DNA of 64,000 nucleotides. It comes from Planococcus citri (lineage: Eukaryota > Arthropoda > Insecta > Hemiptera > Pseudococcidae). Location: NCBI RefSeq assembly GCF_950023065.1, contig NC_088677.1:67605469-67669468 (forward strand), given 5' to 3'. Below the pieces are notes generated by a model that made no database searches, had not been told where the DNA came from, and saw only the letters and a list, made by a program, of their open reading frames with translations. Shown one piece after another: positions 25,010-36,819 of this stretch. The translations under genes and the position numbers were made by a program. The first letter of the stretch is position 1. Every line of letters starts with the position of its first letter.

Positions 25010-25760
25010 TATCTTATTCCTTTCCCTTCAATAATTTGATGAAAACATCATTCTTTTGCAATTTTGTACAAATTTTAGCAACTTTCTATCATTTTTTGTC
25101 ATTTTCCATCAATTGTTTGTAATTTTTTGTCAGTTTTTCCAATTTTTTTTAGTTGAAAGTTGAAATTTGAATTTTCATGAAATGGAGCAAAATTTTAGCT
25201 GATTTGTAGTTGTTGTTTTTTATTATGGCAAACGGATATTTTCACTCGATTTTTATGTTGGCAAAATATCTATCAGGTCGCGAAAGTCTAGTAAAAATCG
25301 CGATTTTGAAAATAGGTCGCGAAAGTCGTGAAAAAGCCGCGATTTTTAACAAAAATTGCCAAAATGTTGCTAAAAATCGTCCCGATTTTAAATTTTTTTT
25401 TTTTTATTGAGTAAATGTACTTCTTATTAATATCTAATATTCATTTCATTGAATTAACAATGAAGTTTTCAAATTTTTTTCATATATCTTCAGTTCAGAG
25501 TATGTACTTTATATATTTTTTCATGTCACATGGGAACTACTGAAAGTTGGCCGAAAACTCCCTAAAAATAGTGTGAACTTTATTGGAAACCCATGTTTTT
25601 TTTTTTTTTTTTTTTCGTTAAAAAATTTGGGGGACTGAAGAAAAAAAGTCGCGAAAAAAAGATCGCGAAAAGTCGCGATTTTTGAGTACCAAATTTTGGT
25701 AGAAACTCTGGTTGAAAAATTTGCTAAAAAAGTTATTTTGAAATTTCGAAATTTGATGCC
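25010..25760. repeat. Degenerate TTGTCATTTT and TCGCGAAAGTCGCGA repeats
   Basis: Positions 25,020-25,150 hold TTTTTGTCATTTTCCATCA-type words. Positions 25,276-25,390 and 25,645-25,690 hold repeated GTCGCGAAA and TCGCGATTTTT words with AAAATTGCCAAAAT spacers. This is related in style to the TTTGCCAAAA repeat family elsewhere in the window. There is no exon. Confidence 0.5.
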
Positions 25761-26249
25761 CTGTTTAGCGATCATTTGACCCTTCTTTTTCCCTTTTTCA
25801 TTTTTATTGTTGGTTCTCATTTGTAAATAATCTGTTGAAGTCTATCATACTAGCCAAAAATTAGATGCAGTTTTGAATAATATGTGATTCTAATTTGCTA
25901 CTTTGGAAACCACTTTAAAGATTGTGCTAAATTATGCATTTCTGAATGGATTAACAATCGAAGGAATTAAAGATGACCAAAGTCCAAAAAATGACGACTT
26001 TTTGCGATTTTCCATCAGCAATATTACTCTAATTGAAAGTTGAAATTTTGATTTTTAGGATTAGAGTAAAATTTTGATTGATTTTGTACATATTTAGTTT
26101 TTGACATATTTTGATGATTTTCATTCCTATCATGTTTTTTGTTACCAAAATGCTAAAAATATTATTTTACGAATATTCATTTCGCTAATTCTATAAGCGA
26201 AAAAAATGACCAATTCCGTAACACCGAACACAAATATTTCAATTTCACT

Positions 26250-27304
26250 CTAAAATACTCATTCTGAGAATTACGTGAATTTTTTTTCCAAAATTAACAC
26301 GTTTACTCGTCTACGAGTAAGTAATCGCGATAGCGAGCAAGTTTCTGATATCGATAGAGAGTATGATGGGGTGAGGATAGAAGAACGATGAGAGTTGAAG
26401 CTTGTAGAGAGTCGCAGACCTAACACGACGACGCGACGCGTGAAAAAAAAATGAATTCCCTGCATCGTAATTACACGTCCAGGTATTCGATAATGGTATA
26501 GGAGTCTGATCGTCTGGTAATTGTTTTCTCAGTATACTATACGATTTGTTTATCGACCAAAGTATATTATACGCATTCGTATCGTATCCGTGCATATTGC
26601 CATATAAATGACGATTTTGAGTATAGTAGTATTATTTTGTCCTTGTATATTAATGGATTTTTTTTTCGCTATTTCAAACGTATATGTAGTCGTCGTCGAC
26701 GTTTATTTATATACGCCAAAGACGCGTTAATGCGATCGAGGTATGGTATTTAATTAAAAATTAATTAATAACAACTATACCACCGCTGCAGCTGATGCTG
26801 ATGGCGCGTGTAGTGTATAATAATGAAGAAAAGCGAGCTAGAGATACGTACGAATGTGCGAGTATGTTCTCTCATGTGTTGAGTGGAAAAAGGCACCTTA
26901 CCTGCATATACATATACGTATAACTTACGCGTATGAAGAATCGAACGACTAGGTATATAGCAGGAAAAGTAAAGAAAAACAAGAGTAGGATAGAAGAAAA
27001 AAAAATCGTGTCGTAATTTACGACGACGATATTTCCACACAGAAGGAACAACCAAGCAACGTGAAAAGAGAGAAATGAGAATGGCGTGAACGGATGGGAT
27101 GAATGGGGATGCTGGATACGACTACCTACGAGCATCAGGGATGGAGGATTGGTGGGAGAAGGGGGGGAGGGTGAAAATTTTCGGCAAAATAAACGACGAA
27201 CAGTGAAATCCGTGTAAGACGACGGAGCTTTTAACGACGCGTATTTTTCTGCGTTCTTTTCTCATCCCTGCTCGCTGTCTGTTTCTCTTTCTTGCTCATT
27301 CAGT
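26250..27304. other. CpG-richer block without supported exon
   Basis: This block differs in composition from the surrounding AT-rich intron, with words such as CTCGTCTACGAGTAAG, GCAGCTGATGCTGATGGCGC and GTAATTTACGACGACG. Open frames on the minus strand (26,311-26,595; 26,765-27,135) are short and low-complexity with no splice logic. It could be an enhancer. No specific element can be named. Confidence 0.35.
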
Positions 27305-27308
27305 GTAT

Positions 27309-27626
27309 TGCAACGGCCAAAATTGTTATTCCAAACTTATCTGATAAATTTTCCAATTTTTTGAGGCATTCGCGAATTTTCTCAATAATATTTGGCTGTG
27401 CTCGGTTTTTTGATTTTTGTTTATGTACTCGCTAAAATTTCATTTTTTTTTTCATTCCTTTTCAATTCGTTGGTTCGTCAATGTACTTTTTCTAATAATT
27501 TTTTTATGTACGCGAATTCGCGAAATTTATATAATGTCTATTTGTTTCATGTACTTTTCATGTTTTCTTTATAAATGAATTTATCTAATGACGATTTCTA
27601 CTTTTTGTATCGTCATGTTGGTTACA
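27309..27626 (+). repeat. 5' LTR (318 bp)
   Basis: It begins TGCAACGGCC and ends GGTTACA, with TG...CA termini. The same length and sequence are found at 30,182-30,499 with one substitution (ATGACG here, ATGACA there). It contains a GCGAATTCGCGAAATTTATA stretch near 27,510, where TTTATATAAT could act as a TATA-type element. Confidence 0.95.
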
Positions 27627-27630
27627 TAAA

Positions 27631-27648
27631 TGGGGGCCCGTCCGGGAT
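27631..27648 (+). other. Primer binding site, tRNA-Pro type
   Basis: TGGGGGCCCGTCCGGGAT lies four bases after the 5' LTR. It differs at one position from the well-known proline-tRNA primer site (TGGGGGCTCGTCCGGGAT) used by murine leukaemia virus and some retroelements. The leading TGG pairs with the CCA tail of the tRNA. Confidence 0.85.
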
Positions 27649-28252
27649 AGAAACGAAACGGTTCGTTATTTCGTTTTACATAGTTATTTTGTTTTTAACT
27701 GTTTTTAAAAAAAAAATGTTCGATCAAAAAAGTCATTTGGTTGAAATTCTAAACCAAGATCCAAACATCTGTATGTATATCGTCTGTACGTAATTACATA
27801 TCTACGACTACGTTTTCTCCGCGGAATTTGAGTATGCTGAGTGTGTCAACCTTGATGTTACGTCACTACTTCCGATTTCTGTCAAATGAGTCCGCCTAAT
27901 TCGTCAAATTCATTCAATTTTCTGGAATTATCGATGTCGCTTTTCTCAGCCTGAACCACCAGCACTTGTGTCAATTGATTGGTAATAATATTTCGCTGTT
28001 TTTGTTTATTTCGTTCAGCTCATCACCACTCTCGTCATCACATCATAGTTCTCGTTGGGTATTCAAGTATACGTGGTATTTATATTTTGAAAAAAATACG
28101 TTTTTGTAATTTTTATTTATTCACGATGTTTTATTTGATAAATCGTCAATTTATTTTCGCATACTTATAACCCACGATATTACGTAATCAATTACCCACC
28201 TATCTTATGCTATATTTTTTTTTTTTTGAAAATTGATTGATCAAAGAAAGAC

Positions 28253-29647
28253 ATGGAGGAATTCTCAAATAATCCAAAGTTGTTCAATTGTCTCCTTACA
28301 TTAACAAAAACTCTGGTTAGACTCCATAATCACCTAGATTTATTAGAAGGTAAAAAGACCTCTTTTTCATCTAATTTATTATCTCAAAATAATGAAAAAA
28401 GTTATGGTGAGCCTTTCTCTCAATGTTTACCTCAAATACCAGTATCAAATTTTATCGAAACATTTAGAGGTAATTATTATTTGTCTTCAAATAATACAAC
28501 CGATAATTACGTTTCTACGAACTCAACTCAAATTTATGAACAGAGTTACGGAAATTATCTCGATTTTAGCGATACAAAACAGTGTCCTTCTGAAAATAGG
28601 GATTTTAATAATTTTATTGAGCCTAAATTTGTATCTGTTTCTCAAGTTTACAAACAAACTTATGGAAATTATCTCGATTTAAACCATATAGGTCTGAGAG
28701 TTCACAAAAAACCCGATCATGTAATTATCCATATGTCTTTTATGGATGATTTTTGTGAGGCAAAAGTATCGAGCGAATCTTTGGAAGTTTTGAACAAAAC
28801 TACAAATAATTTCCAACTTGAAATTTTGAACTCAGACAAAAATCACGCATGTGATTTCACTCATAATTCTTTGAAAACTGAATTTAAAATCATTGATGAT
28901 TTTCCCAAAGCAGAAAACTCAAATAATTTTTGTCTTGATTTTTCACCAAAGTTTGAAACTTGTGAGATCAAAATATCTGAAAAGGCTCATTCAGTTGAGA
29001 ATTTTTCGGAGATTGAAAATATTAACATAGTTGAGATATCTGAACCCTCAATTTTATCTCAAGTTTGTTGTGATTCGGAAAACTATGTTTTCAGTCCAAG
29101 TTTTTTTGAATTTGATTTGTTAAAACTAGAAAATGAAATATTTTTTGAGCCAATCATGTTTGAGTCGTCTTCAAATAGTGTTACTAGACCACAAACTTCA
29201 AACTTGATAAATTTAGGATCGCAAATTCCAAAAGTTCATGATAAACTAGTTTTAGATGTAACTATAAGTGAGAACTCTCACGAATCCAACATGTCTGAAG
29301 ATCTTAAAGTTGAAATCAAACTTATAAATCCTTTTTTCAAACTTGTCAATAATTTTGATACAAAATTTATAATCATCAGTATAACAAAACGTTATTTAAA
29401 AATGATGTTTGATAAAACCGATCTCTCTTATTTTACTGCATTTTCTCATGCAGGGGGCAAGTCTGTATCTTTTGTAAAACCTTTGCAGGATGATAATTTT
29501 TGTGGATATAATAAAATGTTCGATGATCAATCGATTTTGAAATTTATTTTGATTTCCCTGAAACGCAAAAGGAAAAAATGTTTTTTAGATCTTAATGGTT
29601 CGCTTTCCTCTGTAAATTTATTCGCTCAAACTGCTCGAAGTTATTGA
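28253..29647 (+). CDS. Unrecognised 464-aa protein of the LTR retrotransposon
   Basis: This is a single uninterrupted frame from ATG to TGA between the two LTRs. The protein is rich in Asn, Ser, Phe, Glu and Asp. It carries a diverged internal repeat: QIYEQSYGNYLDFS at residues about 93-106 and QVYKQTYGNYLDLN at about 131-144, with a weaker EKSYGEP near 49-54. The C-terminus has a basic patch (SLKRKRKK) before a short tail. I see no CCHC knuckle, DTG/DSG protease motif, YxDD polymerase motif or integrase HHCC/DDE pattern, so it is neither Pol nor a standard Gag that I can recognise. Its length and lack of stops in a young insertion suggest that it is maintained by the element. It could be a highly diverged Gag, an accessory protein or a captured host sequence. 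Confidence 0.7.
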   Translation: MEEFSNNPKLFNCLLTLTKTLVRLHNHLDLLEGKKTSFSSNLLSQNNEKSYGEPFSQCLPQIPVSNFIETFRGNYYLSSNNTTDNYVSTNSTQIYEQSYGNYLDFSDTKQCPSENRDFNNFIEPKFVSVSQVYKQTYGNYLDLNHIGLRVHKKPDHVIIHMSFMDDFCEAKVSSESLEVLNKTTNNFQLEILNSDKNHACDFTHNSLKTEFKIIDDFPKAENSNNFCLDFSPKFETCEIKISEKAHSVENFSEIENINIVEISEPSILSQVCCDSENYVFSPSFFEFDLLKLENEIFFEPIMFESSSNSVTRPQTSNLINLGSQIPKVHDKLVLDVTISENSHESNMSEDLKVEIKLINPFFKLVNNFDTKFIIISITKRYLKMMFDKTDLSYFTAFSHAGGKSVSFVKPLQDDNFCGYNKMFDDQSILKFILISLKRKRKKCFLDLNGSLSSVNLFAQTARSY

Positions 29648-30170
29648 TTTTTCTGATCAATTAATTTTTATTCTTGAAATGAAAATGATTAATTTTTTCT
29701 GATTTAGTGGCATTTCTATGCACATCTTTCTGATCCAATTTTCCAACTTTCCAGTTTTTCTTCCTAGTTTTTTCCAATTAATCTTTTCGTTTTCCTTCGT
29801 TTTCCTTTCCTACTCTCTGGAATGGGGTGAGGGACTTTTGTCCAAGCCTTACATTCCAGAGAAGGTGGCAGACCATGGTGCAGGCTCGTTGTTTTCCATC
29901 TACGCGAGTCTCACGTTGGTGTCACTCTCTTCTCCTATTTTTTTATTTTTCCATGATGTCTCCCGGTTTTTGTCTCTTTTTCCTCATACTTAATATTGTC
30001 CTATATATTTTTGTTTTTTTTTTTTTAAATTTATTGTTTTGTTTAATTTAGAACGCGATAAAATTAATTTAGGTAATTTTTGATTGTTTATTATTATTTC
30101 ACAATTTTGTTATTTTCATCTATGGTCAATTCAATTTTCTCTAAGCTTGCTTTGAGAAATTTGAATTAGC

Positions 30171-30181
30171 CAGGGGGCATA
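30171..30181 (+). other. Polypurine-tract-like sequence before the 3' LTR
   Basis: CAGGGGGCATA lies immediately upstream of the 3' LTR start. An AGGGGG purine run at this position is where plus-strand priming would be expected. The tract is short. Confidence 0.6.
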
Positions 30182-30499
30182 TGCAACGGCCAAAATTGTT
30201 ATTCCAAACTTATCTGATAAATTTTCCAATTTTTTGAGGCATTCGCGAATTTTCTCAATAATATTTGGCTGTGCTCGGTTTTTTGATTTTTGTTTATGTA
30301 CTCGCTAAAATTTCATTTTTTTTTTCATTCCTTTTCAATTCGTTGGTTCGTCAATGTACTTTTTCTAATAATTTTTTTATGTACGCGAATTCGCGAAATT
30401 TATATAATGTCTATTTGTTTCATGTACTTTTCATGTTTTCTTTATAAATGAATTTATCTAATGACAATTTCTACTTTTTGTATCGTCATGTTGGTTACA
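30182..30499 (+). repeat. 3' LTR (318 bp)
   Basis: It is identical to the 5' LTR except for one base near the 3' end. It is followed directly by the GTAT target duplication at 30,500-30,503. Confidence 0.95.
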
Positions 30500-30503
30500 G
30501 TAT

Positions 30504-31910
30504 CTCGGTTTGTGTTCTTTTGCAACCGTTAACCTTGACTCGAAATTGCTAACGCGTAGAATAAATTAAGTATGAAAGTGTTTTTTTTGAAAGAGAGAGA
30601 GAAAAAAAAATTGGGAAATGTGTGCAGGACTTCGATATGAAAATGACGTGCTGTAGTCGAGGGTAAGATTTCTTGTTGATGAAGAGAGAAAATCTCGTGA
30701 GAAAGGTATTGCGATGATGATGGTGGTTGTTTGATGATGCATGTTCAAACTTTGACCTGACTTTAAGTCGTAAAGTTTAATAAAATGTTGCGAAGTAGCT
30801 CGAGAGTTGAGCGAATTAGGGTTAAAAAGACTGATATGATTTGTATTATTACCTGTAATCTTTAGAATGAGGATTTGAAAAGGTCTACTCGTGTATTGGA
30901 GTTTGGGAAGGTTCAGCGAAATGTTGACTAATTTTGTCGGCAATTTTTCAAAAAATTGAATGCTTATTTTGGAAGATGAATTTTGAGAGCTTTGGTAATT
31001 GATCAGATGTTGATTCTAGTATTTTTCGCCGAATGCGATAAAATTTTCAGTTGAGAAAAAATATTTTAATTTTTTTTCAGGAGTAGATGAGATATTGAGA
31101 TAAATATCAAACTTCTAAATTTTGTTAGAGGTTATTGAATTTTTTTAAAGTGTTATTTAGCATTTTTTTTTAAAATATTCAAACTCGTTAGCTTTTTATG
31201 TGAGGCAAGGTCTTTTAAAATGAGATGAAAAATGCTGAATTGCTAAGTAAAATTATTTTTTCGTAGCTTATTTTCGTTTTTAAAGAGCCTAGTCGAGGAA
31301 AATTTCAACACCTCATATACACCTTTCCTGAATACCTACTTGTAAAAATGTACGTGTTCAGGAAGTCAGGAAAACATTTTTTTGGTAATTTATTTTCATT
31401 CTTAAGGAGAAGAAAAGATCAATTTAGGTATAGTTGCACCATTCTGTGAACAAACTCGAATCAAGTTAAACCAAGTTTAAGTGACATATCAATACAAATT
31501 TTTGTATGCTAAAAAATAGCCAGCAATTTTTATTCGCATTTAAACCGAGTTTAGCGTTAATCTGAGTTTAAACCATGATGGTGCAACTAGCCCTTATTGA
31601 ATGAAAGTGGAGTCCATTAGTCAATTGAGTTCAATTATACGATTTCTGTCCTGTTGATCTTACGAATTGGATTTTTCTGATTACTGATCGTTTTTCATTC
31701 GCAAGAGAAAATCTTTTTTGTGGGGTATTTTTGGCAACTTTTGTTTCTGAATTCGAAATTTTCCATATATTTCGTTTGTTTTAGTCTGTTGAAATTTCAG
31801 TTTTCTTGTTTATTGTTGAGTTTTGATTAACTTGATCGAGCGACATAATCTCTGGATTCTTACAATTTGATAATTGTTTTTGTGATTATCATTATGATTA
31901 CTCAATTAGC
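30504..31910. other. Intronic sequence, no gene seen
   Basis: This is AT-rich sequence with no supported exon. The minus-strand open frame at 30,566-30,943 is Ser/Asn/Thr-rich with no recognisable domain or splice context and is probably chance. Confidence 0.55.
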
Positions 31911-32471
31911 TTCATATATGTTCCCAGCCACATAGGTATCACTGGAAACGAAACTGTTGATAGATTAGCAAAAACAGCCGCTGCCCCCTCCCCTCTTACC
32001 TCGCTCACTCCTGATGACATTAAATCTCTAATCACTCACAACACATTTACTAACTGGCAGAACTTTTGGTCACAACAAACTTCAAACAAACTCTTCCAAC
32101 ATGAAAAAACTACCCTCCCCTGGAAAAATCTAGGCCACCTGAACAGAAACGAAGAAATCCTGATTACTAGACTAAGAATAGGCCACACAAAAATTACTCA
32201 TAACCACTTATACCAAAAAGAACCAAAACCCTCATGCCAATTTTGCAGAAACGAACCCACATCCATCCAACACATACTTTTCAACTGTCCCCAACTAAAC
32301 AAAACAGACTTACACTACAGATAAAAGAAAACCCACCTACTATCCCTGACGAACCCTCAGAAATTCATCTCCCTAATAAAAAACATCAACCTCACAAACC
32401 AAATCTAACCCCCCCCCCCCTTACGGGTGTAATAATCTTGTAATTATAAACACCCAAAAAAAAAAAAAAAT
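31911..32471 (+). pseudogene. 5'-truncated non-LTR retrotransposon remnant (RNase H end and 3' tail)
   Basis: An open frame without a start codon reads YVPSHIGITGNETVDRLAKT and on to LGHLNRNEEILITRLRIGHT and CQFCRNEPTSIQHILFNCPQ. The VPSHIGIxGNExVDxLAK block is the C-terminal part of RNase H in Jockey-like non-LTR retrotransposons. The CxxC...H...C block is their usual post-RNase H zinc-knuckle-like tail. The frame then hits TAA (near 32,322). A shifted frame continues with the typical FISLIKNINLTNQI ending, showing a frameshift. The remnant ends with a C-run, an AATAATCTTGTAATTATAAA stretch and an A-tail (about 32,455-32,471). It lacks everything upstream of RNase H. The exact 5' junction and target duplication are unclear. 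Confidence 0.88.
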
Positions 32472-35280
32472 TAAATGTTTTCTTTCTGTAATAAATGATA
32501 ATGATATGTTCAATTTGACCCCTCCCCCCAAATTGATGATCATCTTATATTTACGATTATTTTATGATAATTGAACAAAAAAATTACATCTCGAATTTTT
32601 TCCCCTGATGAATCAAAAAATTGTCGAAATCGCACACTCTCAATTTCCTTCAAAATCGAAAATTTTTTCCTTCTTCAGTTACGTTCTTTGTTTTGATTAA
32701 AATTATACAAAATCGATGTTCATGTTCTTGTCGATGGCAAATTTCAAAAACGAAGAAAAGCCATCAAGAATCCAGTACAAGAAGAACCACAAGAAAGGTC
32801 TTCATCTCCAGAGGAAACTTCAAACGTTGAAATTCCTCCAATTCTTCTCCCAGATGTTGCGAATTATACGTCAGAACCCTTGGTAATTAAGAAAATTGTC
32901 ACCAAGGAATTCGAATCCGAAATCAACATCAAGTTTTGAAAATATTTTTAACAGATATCGATGACTTCCTCAATTTGACGAGAAAAGTCTCGAAGAAGAC
33001 TAAAGAAAATTTTTTACGTTTAGTAATCCTGTTGTAATGAAGAATGCCCTTCTTACTCAATCACTGATGATGAAATTCACGATGCTTTTGAGATAAATTG
33101 AAATCGATTCCTATCGAGAAAAATTATCGATAGCTGGATTTTCATCGTTTTTTAGTAAATTTTCCTCAAGAGAGTATAAAATTTATGGATTGATTTTCCA
33201 ATTCAATTTGATTTACGATGTCGACTTTTGGTTGGAGTGGAGAAAAATCGATGCATTCTGGTACTAATAATAACCGAAACCAGAACGATAACAAAAACTA
33301 AAACCATTAAAAACTGCTAAAATTATCAACTAACAAAATTAAATTCTGAACAAAATCCTTTTTCATCTGCATCTCAAAATCAAAGAAATTTTCTTTATGT
33401 TGGTTTTGGTTTTTATTTTATTTTCTTATTTTCGCTTATTGATTTTCGATTTTTTCGAGGCTCTTTTCTACTTTTTTGAAAAAAATTTGGCCGAGAATTA
33501 AATTTTAACCGAAACCGAAACCACTAAAATAATATGTTTCCAAACTAAAACCAAAACGTTTGAAAAACCCAAATTTAACTAGTATGTAGTAAAATTCGTT
33601 CTGTTCTCGATGATTGATTTCTGAGGAAGAATTTCCACCTAAATTGTATAATGATTTGCTGAGAATTCTGCAAAAACTGCTTCAAACTTGAACGTATCGA
33701 GTGAGATTGATTTTTCAAAAAGTTTTACAAAAATGCTTTTCGATTAAAAGTCGAGTTTGTGTTTTCAAATTTGAAATTTTGACTAATAATCTTGAGCTAA
33801 AATGAAACAACAAAATTTTTCTAATTATGAATCGTTTTCTTAGTTTTGTTTTTGTGTATTTTTATAATGTTTCGAAAAATTTGGAATTTTTGCAATGATT
33901 TTTTGTGGTTTTGTAAAAGTAGCGTAGAACGTTTTTTAGAAGGAGGAAAGAGCAGACAGAATTGTCGCATTTCTTGTTTTGTTGAAAACATGAGAAAAAT
34001 TCAGTAGATGAAAAATGGTGTCTGATTTCCTCTTTTTTCGTTTTTTTACGGGTTGAAAAATTCGTATGAGGAAAAATTATCAAATTTCCTACAACTCAAT
34101 GATTGAAATTCATCTCTTTCCCCGAATTAAAATAATATGGCCAAGTTTAGGTTTCATTCATTTGGGAGTTTGGGACTCTCACTGGTATCATTGATTTATA
34201 GAAGAACTCTGATCATAATCCTCCTGACGAGTAAACCTGTAGGCAACTCATACGACACGATTTTTATGAATGAATGACGATGACGAATGAACTCAACAAT
34301 GTGCTCGTATACCTATTTTGTTTCTCCCCTTTTTTTTCGAAGACGCTCGCGACGAAAAAGAAGGGCAAATATTGTAGTATAAGTATACGTACTATGTGTA
34401 TTGTGTATATGTATAATAGGGACGCGTGCACGTTATCAGTTTGACTTCTTTATGGCTTTTTTCTTTGGGCTCGAGCTCGATGCACCGCGATATAGCTACA
34501 CGACGACTGTAAGGTGTGTGTGCAAGTGCTGGGTGCTGTGCTGGTGTTTGTGTGTGTTTTCATTTAATTTCGATCTGTGTCAGTAGTGATAAGAGAGGAG
34601 GAAAAAAAATGAAAACGATACGAGACGTATTTTTATAACGGTCGAGTACGTAAAATATACATAATATTAGAGCCACGAATGTGAATTATGAACTGTAGAG
34701 TTGTCAGCGGTGGCACGTACACGTCCCGAATATTTTATGTACGCGTGTCCTGTCCATATTTTATTTGAAGGAGGAGTTGAGAAGGAAGGGGATTATAATG
34801 AGTATGTGCTTAGCTATCGCGATCATTTCGAAAATTATGATTTGATTACCAATGTTTGGGTTTGTTTTCAATGTGTACGAAATGGATTTGTTGAAGGAAG
34901 AGTCGAGGTTCCGAATGCAATATTTTTTGAAAAATTTTATTCCCGAGTTTCTATTTTTGACTCGAGTGTAGGGATGATTTTTTATGACTGAGTGCTTCAA
35001 TTTCTCAAAATTTTGATTAATATTTGTGAGGACATGAGGAGCTTTTGTGAATAATTGAATTGACGTTTCACCCCTCATCATGAAATCGAAGTCCATCAGA
35101 TGGTGAATAATAATGATCGGTCTTGATGATCGCTTGATGGCCATTGAAAATTGAAGTAAGGCGTTTCGTTCAACATTTTTTGGGCATCGAAGAACGAAAA
35201 AAATGGTTAAAGTTGAAATTGAAATTATGAAAGTTGAATTGGGGTGGGGTGGCCGGTGGGGGGATGTTAGGCAGTGAAAC
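32472..35280. other. Intronic sequence, no gene seen
   Basis: This is AT-rich sequence with degenerate AACCGAAACC words near 33,275-33,310 and 33,508-33,560. A CpG-richer block at 34,310-34,720 includes GTGCAAGTGCTGGGTGCTGT. I see no supported exon. Confidence 0.5.
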
Positions 35281-35480
35281 CGGATAAAAATTTTACCAGC
35301 TGATTTTTAGTGATTTTCAATGACTTTTTTTGTGATTTTCGGTCATTAAAAAAAAAAAAATGGATTTTTTGAAATACGTAATTTTCACCATTTTTAGTGA
35401 TTTTCAGTGAGAAAAATTTGATGGTAATTTTTTGTTTTTTTCGTGACCCTTCGCTGTTTTTTTTTTTTTTTTGTAAGCGA
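35281..35480. repeat. GTGATTTT simple repeat, first tract
   Basis: Degenerate TTTTTAGTGATTTTCAGTGA words are repeated. The same repeat reappears at 37,850-38,270 on the other side of the CTGAAA satellite. Confidence 0.6.
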
Positions 35481-36790
35481 GTTTTTTATTAATTTTTCAT
35501 TGACTTTGTTGCTATAGTTTATTTTTAGTATACTTTTTCACTAATTATGAATGATGGTTGAGAAATCTTTTACAAAAGGATAATTTGACAGAGAAATTTA
35601 CCTTTTTATACAGACTGGGATAATTTTTTCGAAGACTGATTAGATGAGATGAGACATATTGAAAGTAAAAAGACAATCATGTACACCTTGAGTGAAGCAA
35701 AAAATCAATGAAAATGGCTCTACATTGTATGTATTTTGTTGTAGGTATTGTTTTTTTTTTTTTTGGAAACGAAACAGTACGATGTAGATCGAAAATGATA
35801 ATAAGTAACAATACGTATCTAACACCTATACGAAAGAAAGAGAGGCAGTACGAGATGGAATATTTATAAAATGGAAATTCCCATCCGATAATGACTCGTT
35901 AGTCGTAAAAGAAGGGTAAAAACTTGCAGCTTTTATCGTCAGTTGCGTACCTATATATTTTTCTCGTGTGTGTTGTGTAGGTAGGTATAATATGTAAGGT
36001 GTAAGTAATAAGGCGAGGCAAGGTAGTGCCTCGTAAGTTAAAAGTACTTTTAGTATGTACATACGATATGTAGATGAGGGAATTCTATAGTCGTCGTCGT
36101 CGATATATGAAAACTACGTAGGTTGTAACTTGTGCATACGTGTATGTATGTATGTATGTATTAGTAGTATAATAATACGAGCGTGTACTTTACATGTATG
36201 TATGTGGATGTGCCCTTATACGAGTTTTAAGATGTATATTGTACAATGTACATATACCTACTCGTAGATGTACCTGAGCTATTTTAGATACCACTGAATT
36301 CATCGAGTAATATTATGTACACGAGAACATACTACATATACGAATGCGTCGTTTATTTTGGCCCAGTTACTGCGTTTATCTTGCGATAGCGTGTAAACGA
36401 GTCGGAGTATGTAGTATGTTTTTCGAGGAACGAGGCAAATACGAGCCAAGTAGGGGATGTTTCTCTTTCTGTGGGTAGAAAAGCATTATAGTGCGTGGTT
36501 TTGAAAGTGAGAATAGCGTAGAAATGGTTAATATTATAAAAGAACGAGGTGTTTCCAAAAAATTATTTTTTGGGGCATTGTAAAGGTGTGGGCATGTTTG
36601 AAAAGTACATAGGTTAGGTGCATTTTAGCTGAGTTGTCGTGAAATGTATTGTAGCTAATCTGATGAGAGATTGGTGTTGAATAATTTGGAATTTTTGTTC
36701 TTTGATGATTCATTTATGTTTAATGATGGAAATAATTTGTATGTCGTCATAGCAGGATTAGTTTCAGGTCTGATTTGTCCTATTTAAAAT
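35481..36790. other. Intronic sequence with a GTAT microsatellite, no gene seen
   Basis: The region is AT-rich with a (GTAT)n microsatellite near 36,142-36,160 and several TAGGTAGGTA and TACGTATGTA words. No exon is supported. Confidence 0.5.
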
Positions 36791-36819
36791 AGAGGCTGTA
36801 GGATCAGATGGCTTTTTAC

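Larger units (their letters stand above)
27305..30503 (+). mobile_element. Complete non-autonomous LTR retrotransposon with GTAT target duplication
   Basis: The 3,191-bp element (27,309-30,499) has two 318-bp direct terminal repeats. Both begin TGCAACGG and end GGTTACA, and I find only one difference between them (G versus A near their 3' ends). It is flanked by GTAT at 27,305-27,308 and 30,500-30,503. A tRNA-Pro-type primer site follows the 5' LTR after four bases, and a short purine tract precedes the 3' LTR. The internal region is only about 2.55 kb. It holds one 464-codon ORF and no reverse transcriptase, protease, RNase H or integrase signature. It is therefore non-autonomous and very recently inserted, lying in the same orientation as abrupt in its inferred first intron. 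The parent superfamily (Ty3/gypsy or BEL) cannot be decided from these features. Confidence 0.93.

Noticed and set aside
34701..34991. 96-codon ORF with a fairly balanced composition in intron 1
   Set aside because: It opens only at TTG, has no recognisable motif and no flanking splice sites, and a minus-strand frame of similar length overlaps it. I treat it as chance.
36142..36160. GTAT microsatellite as a possible extra copy of the LTR target site
   Set aside because: The four-base match to the GTAT duplication is expected in any GTAT microsatellite, and there is no LTR sequence nearby.
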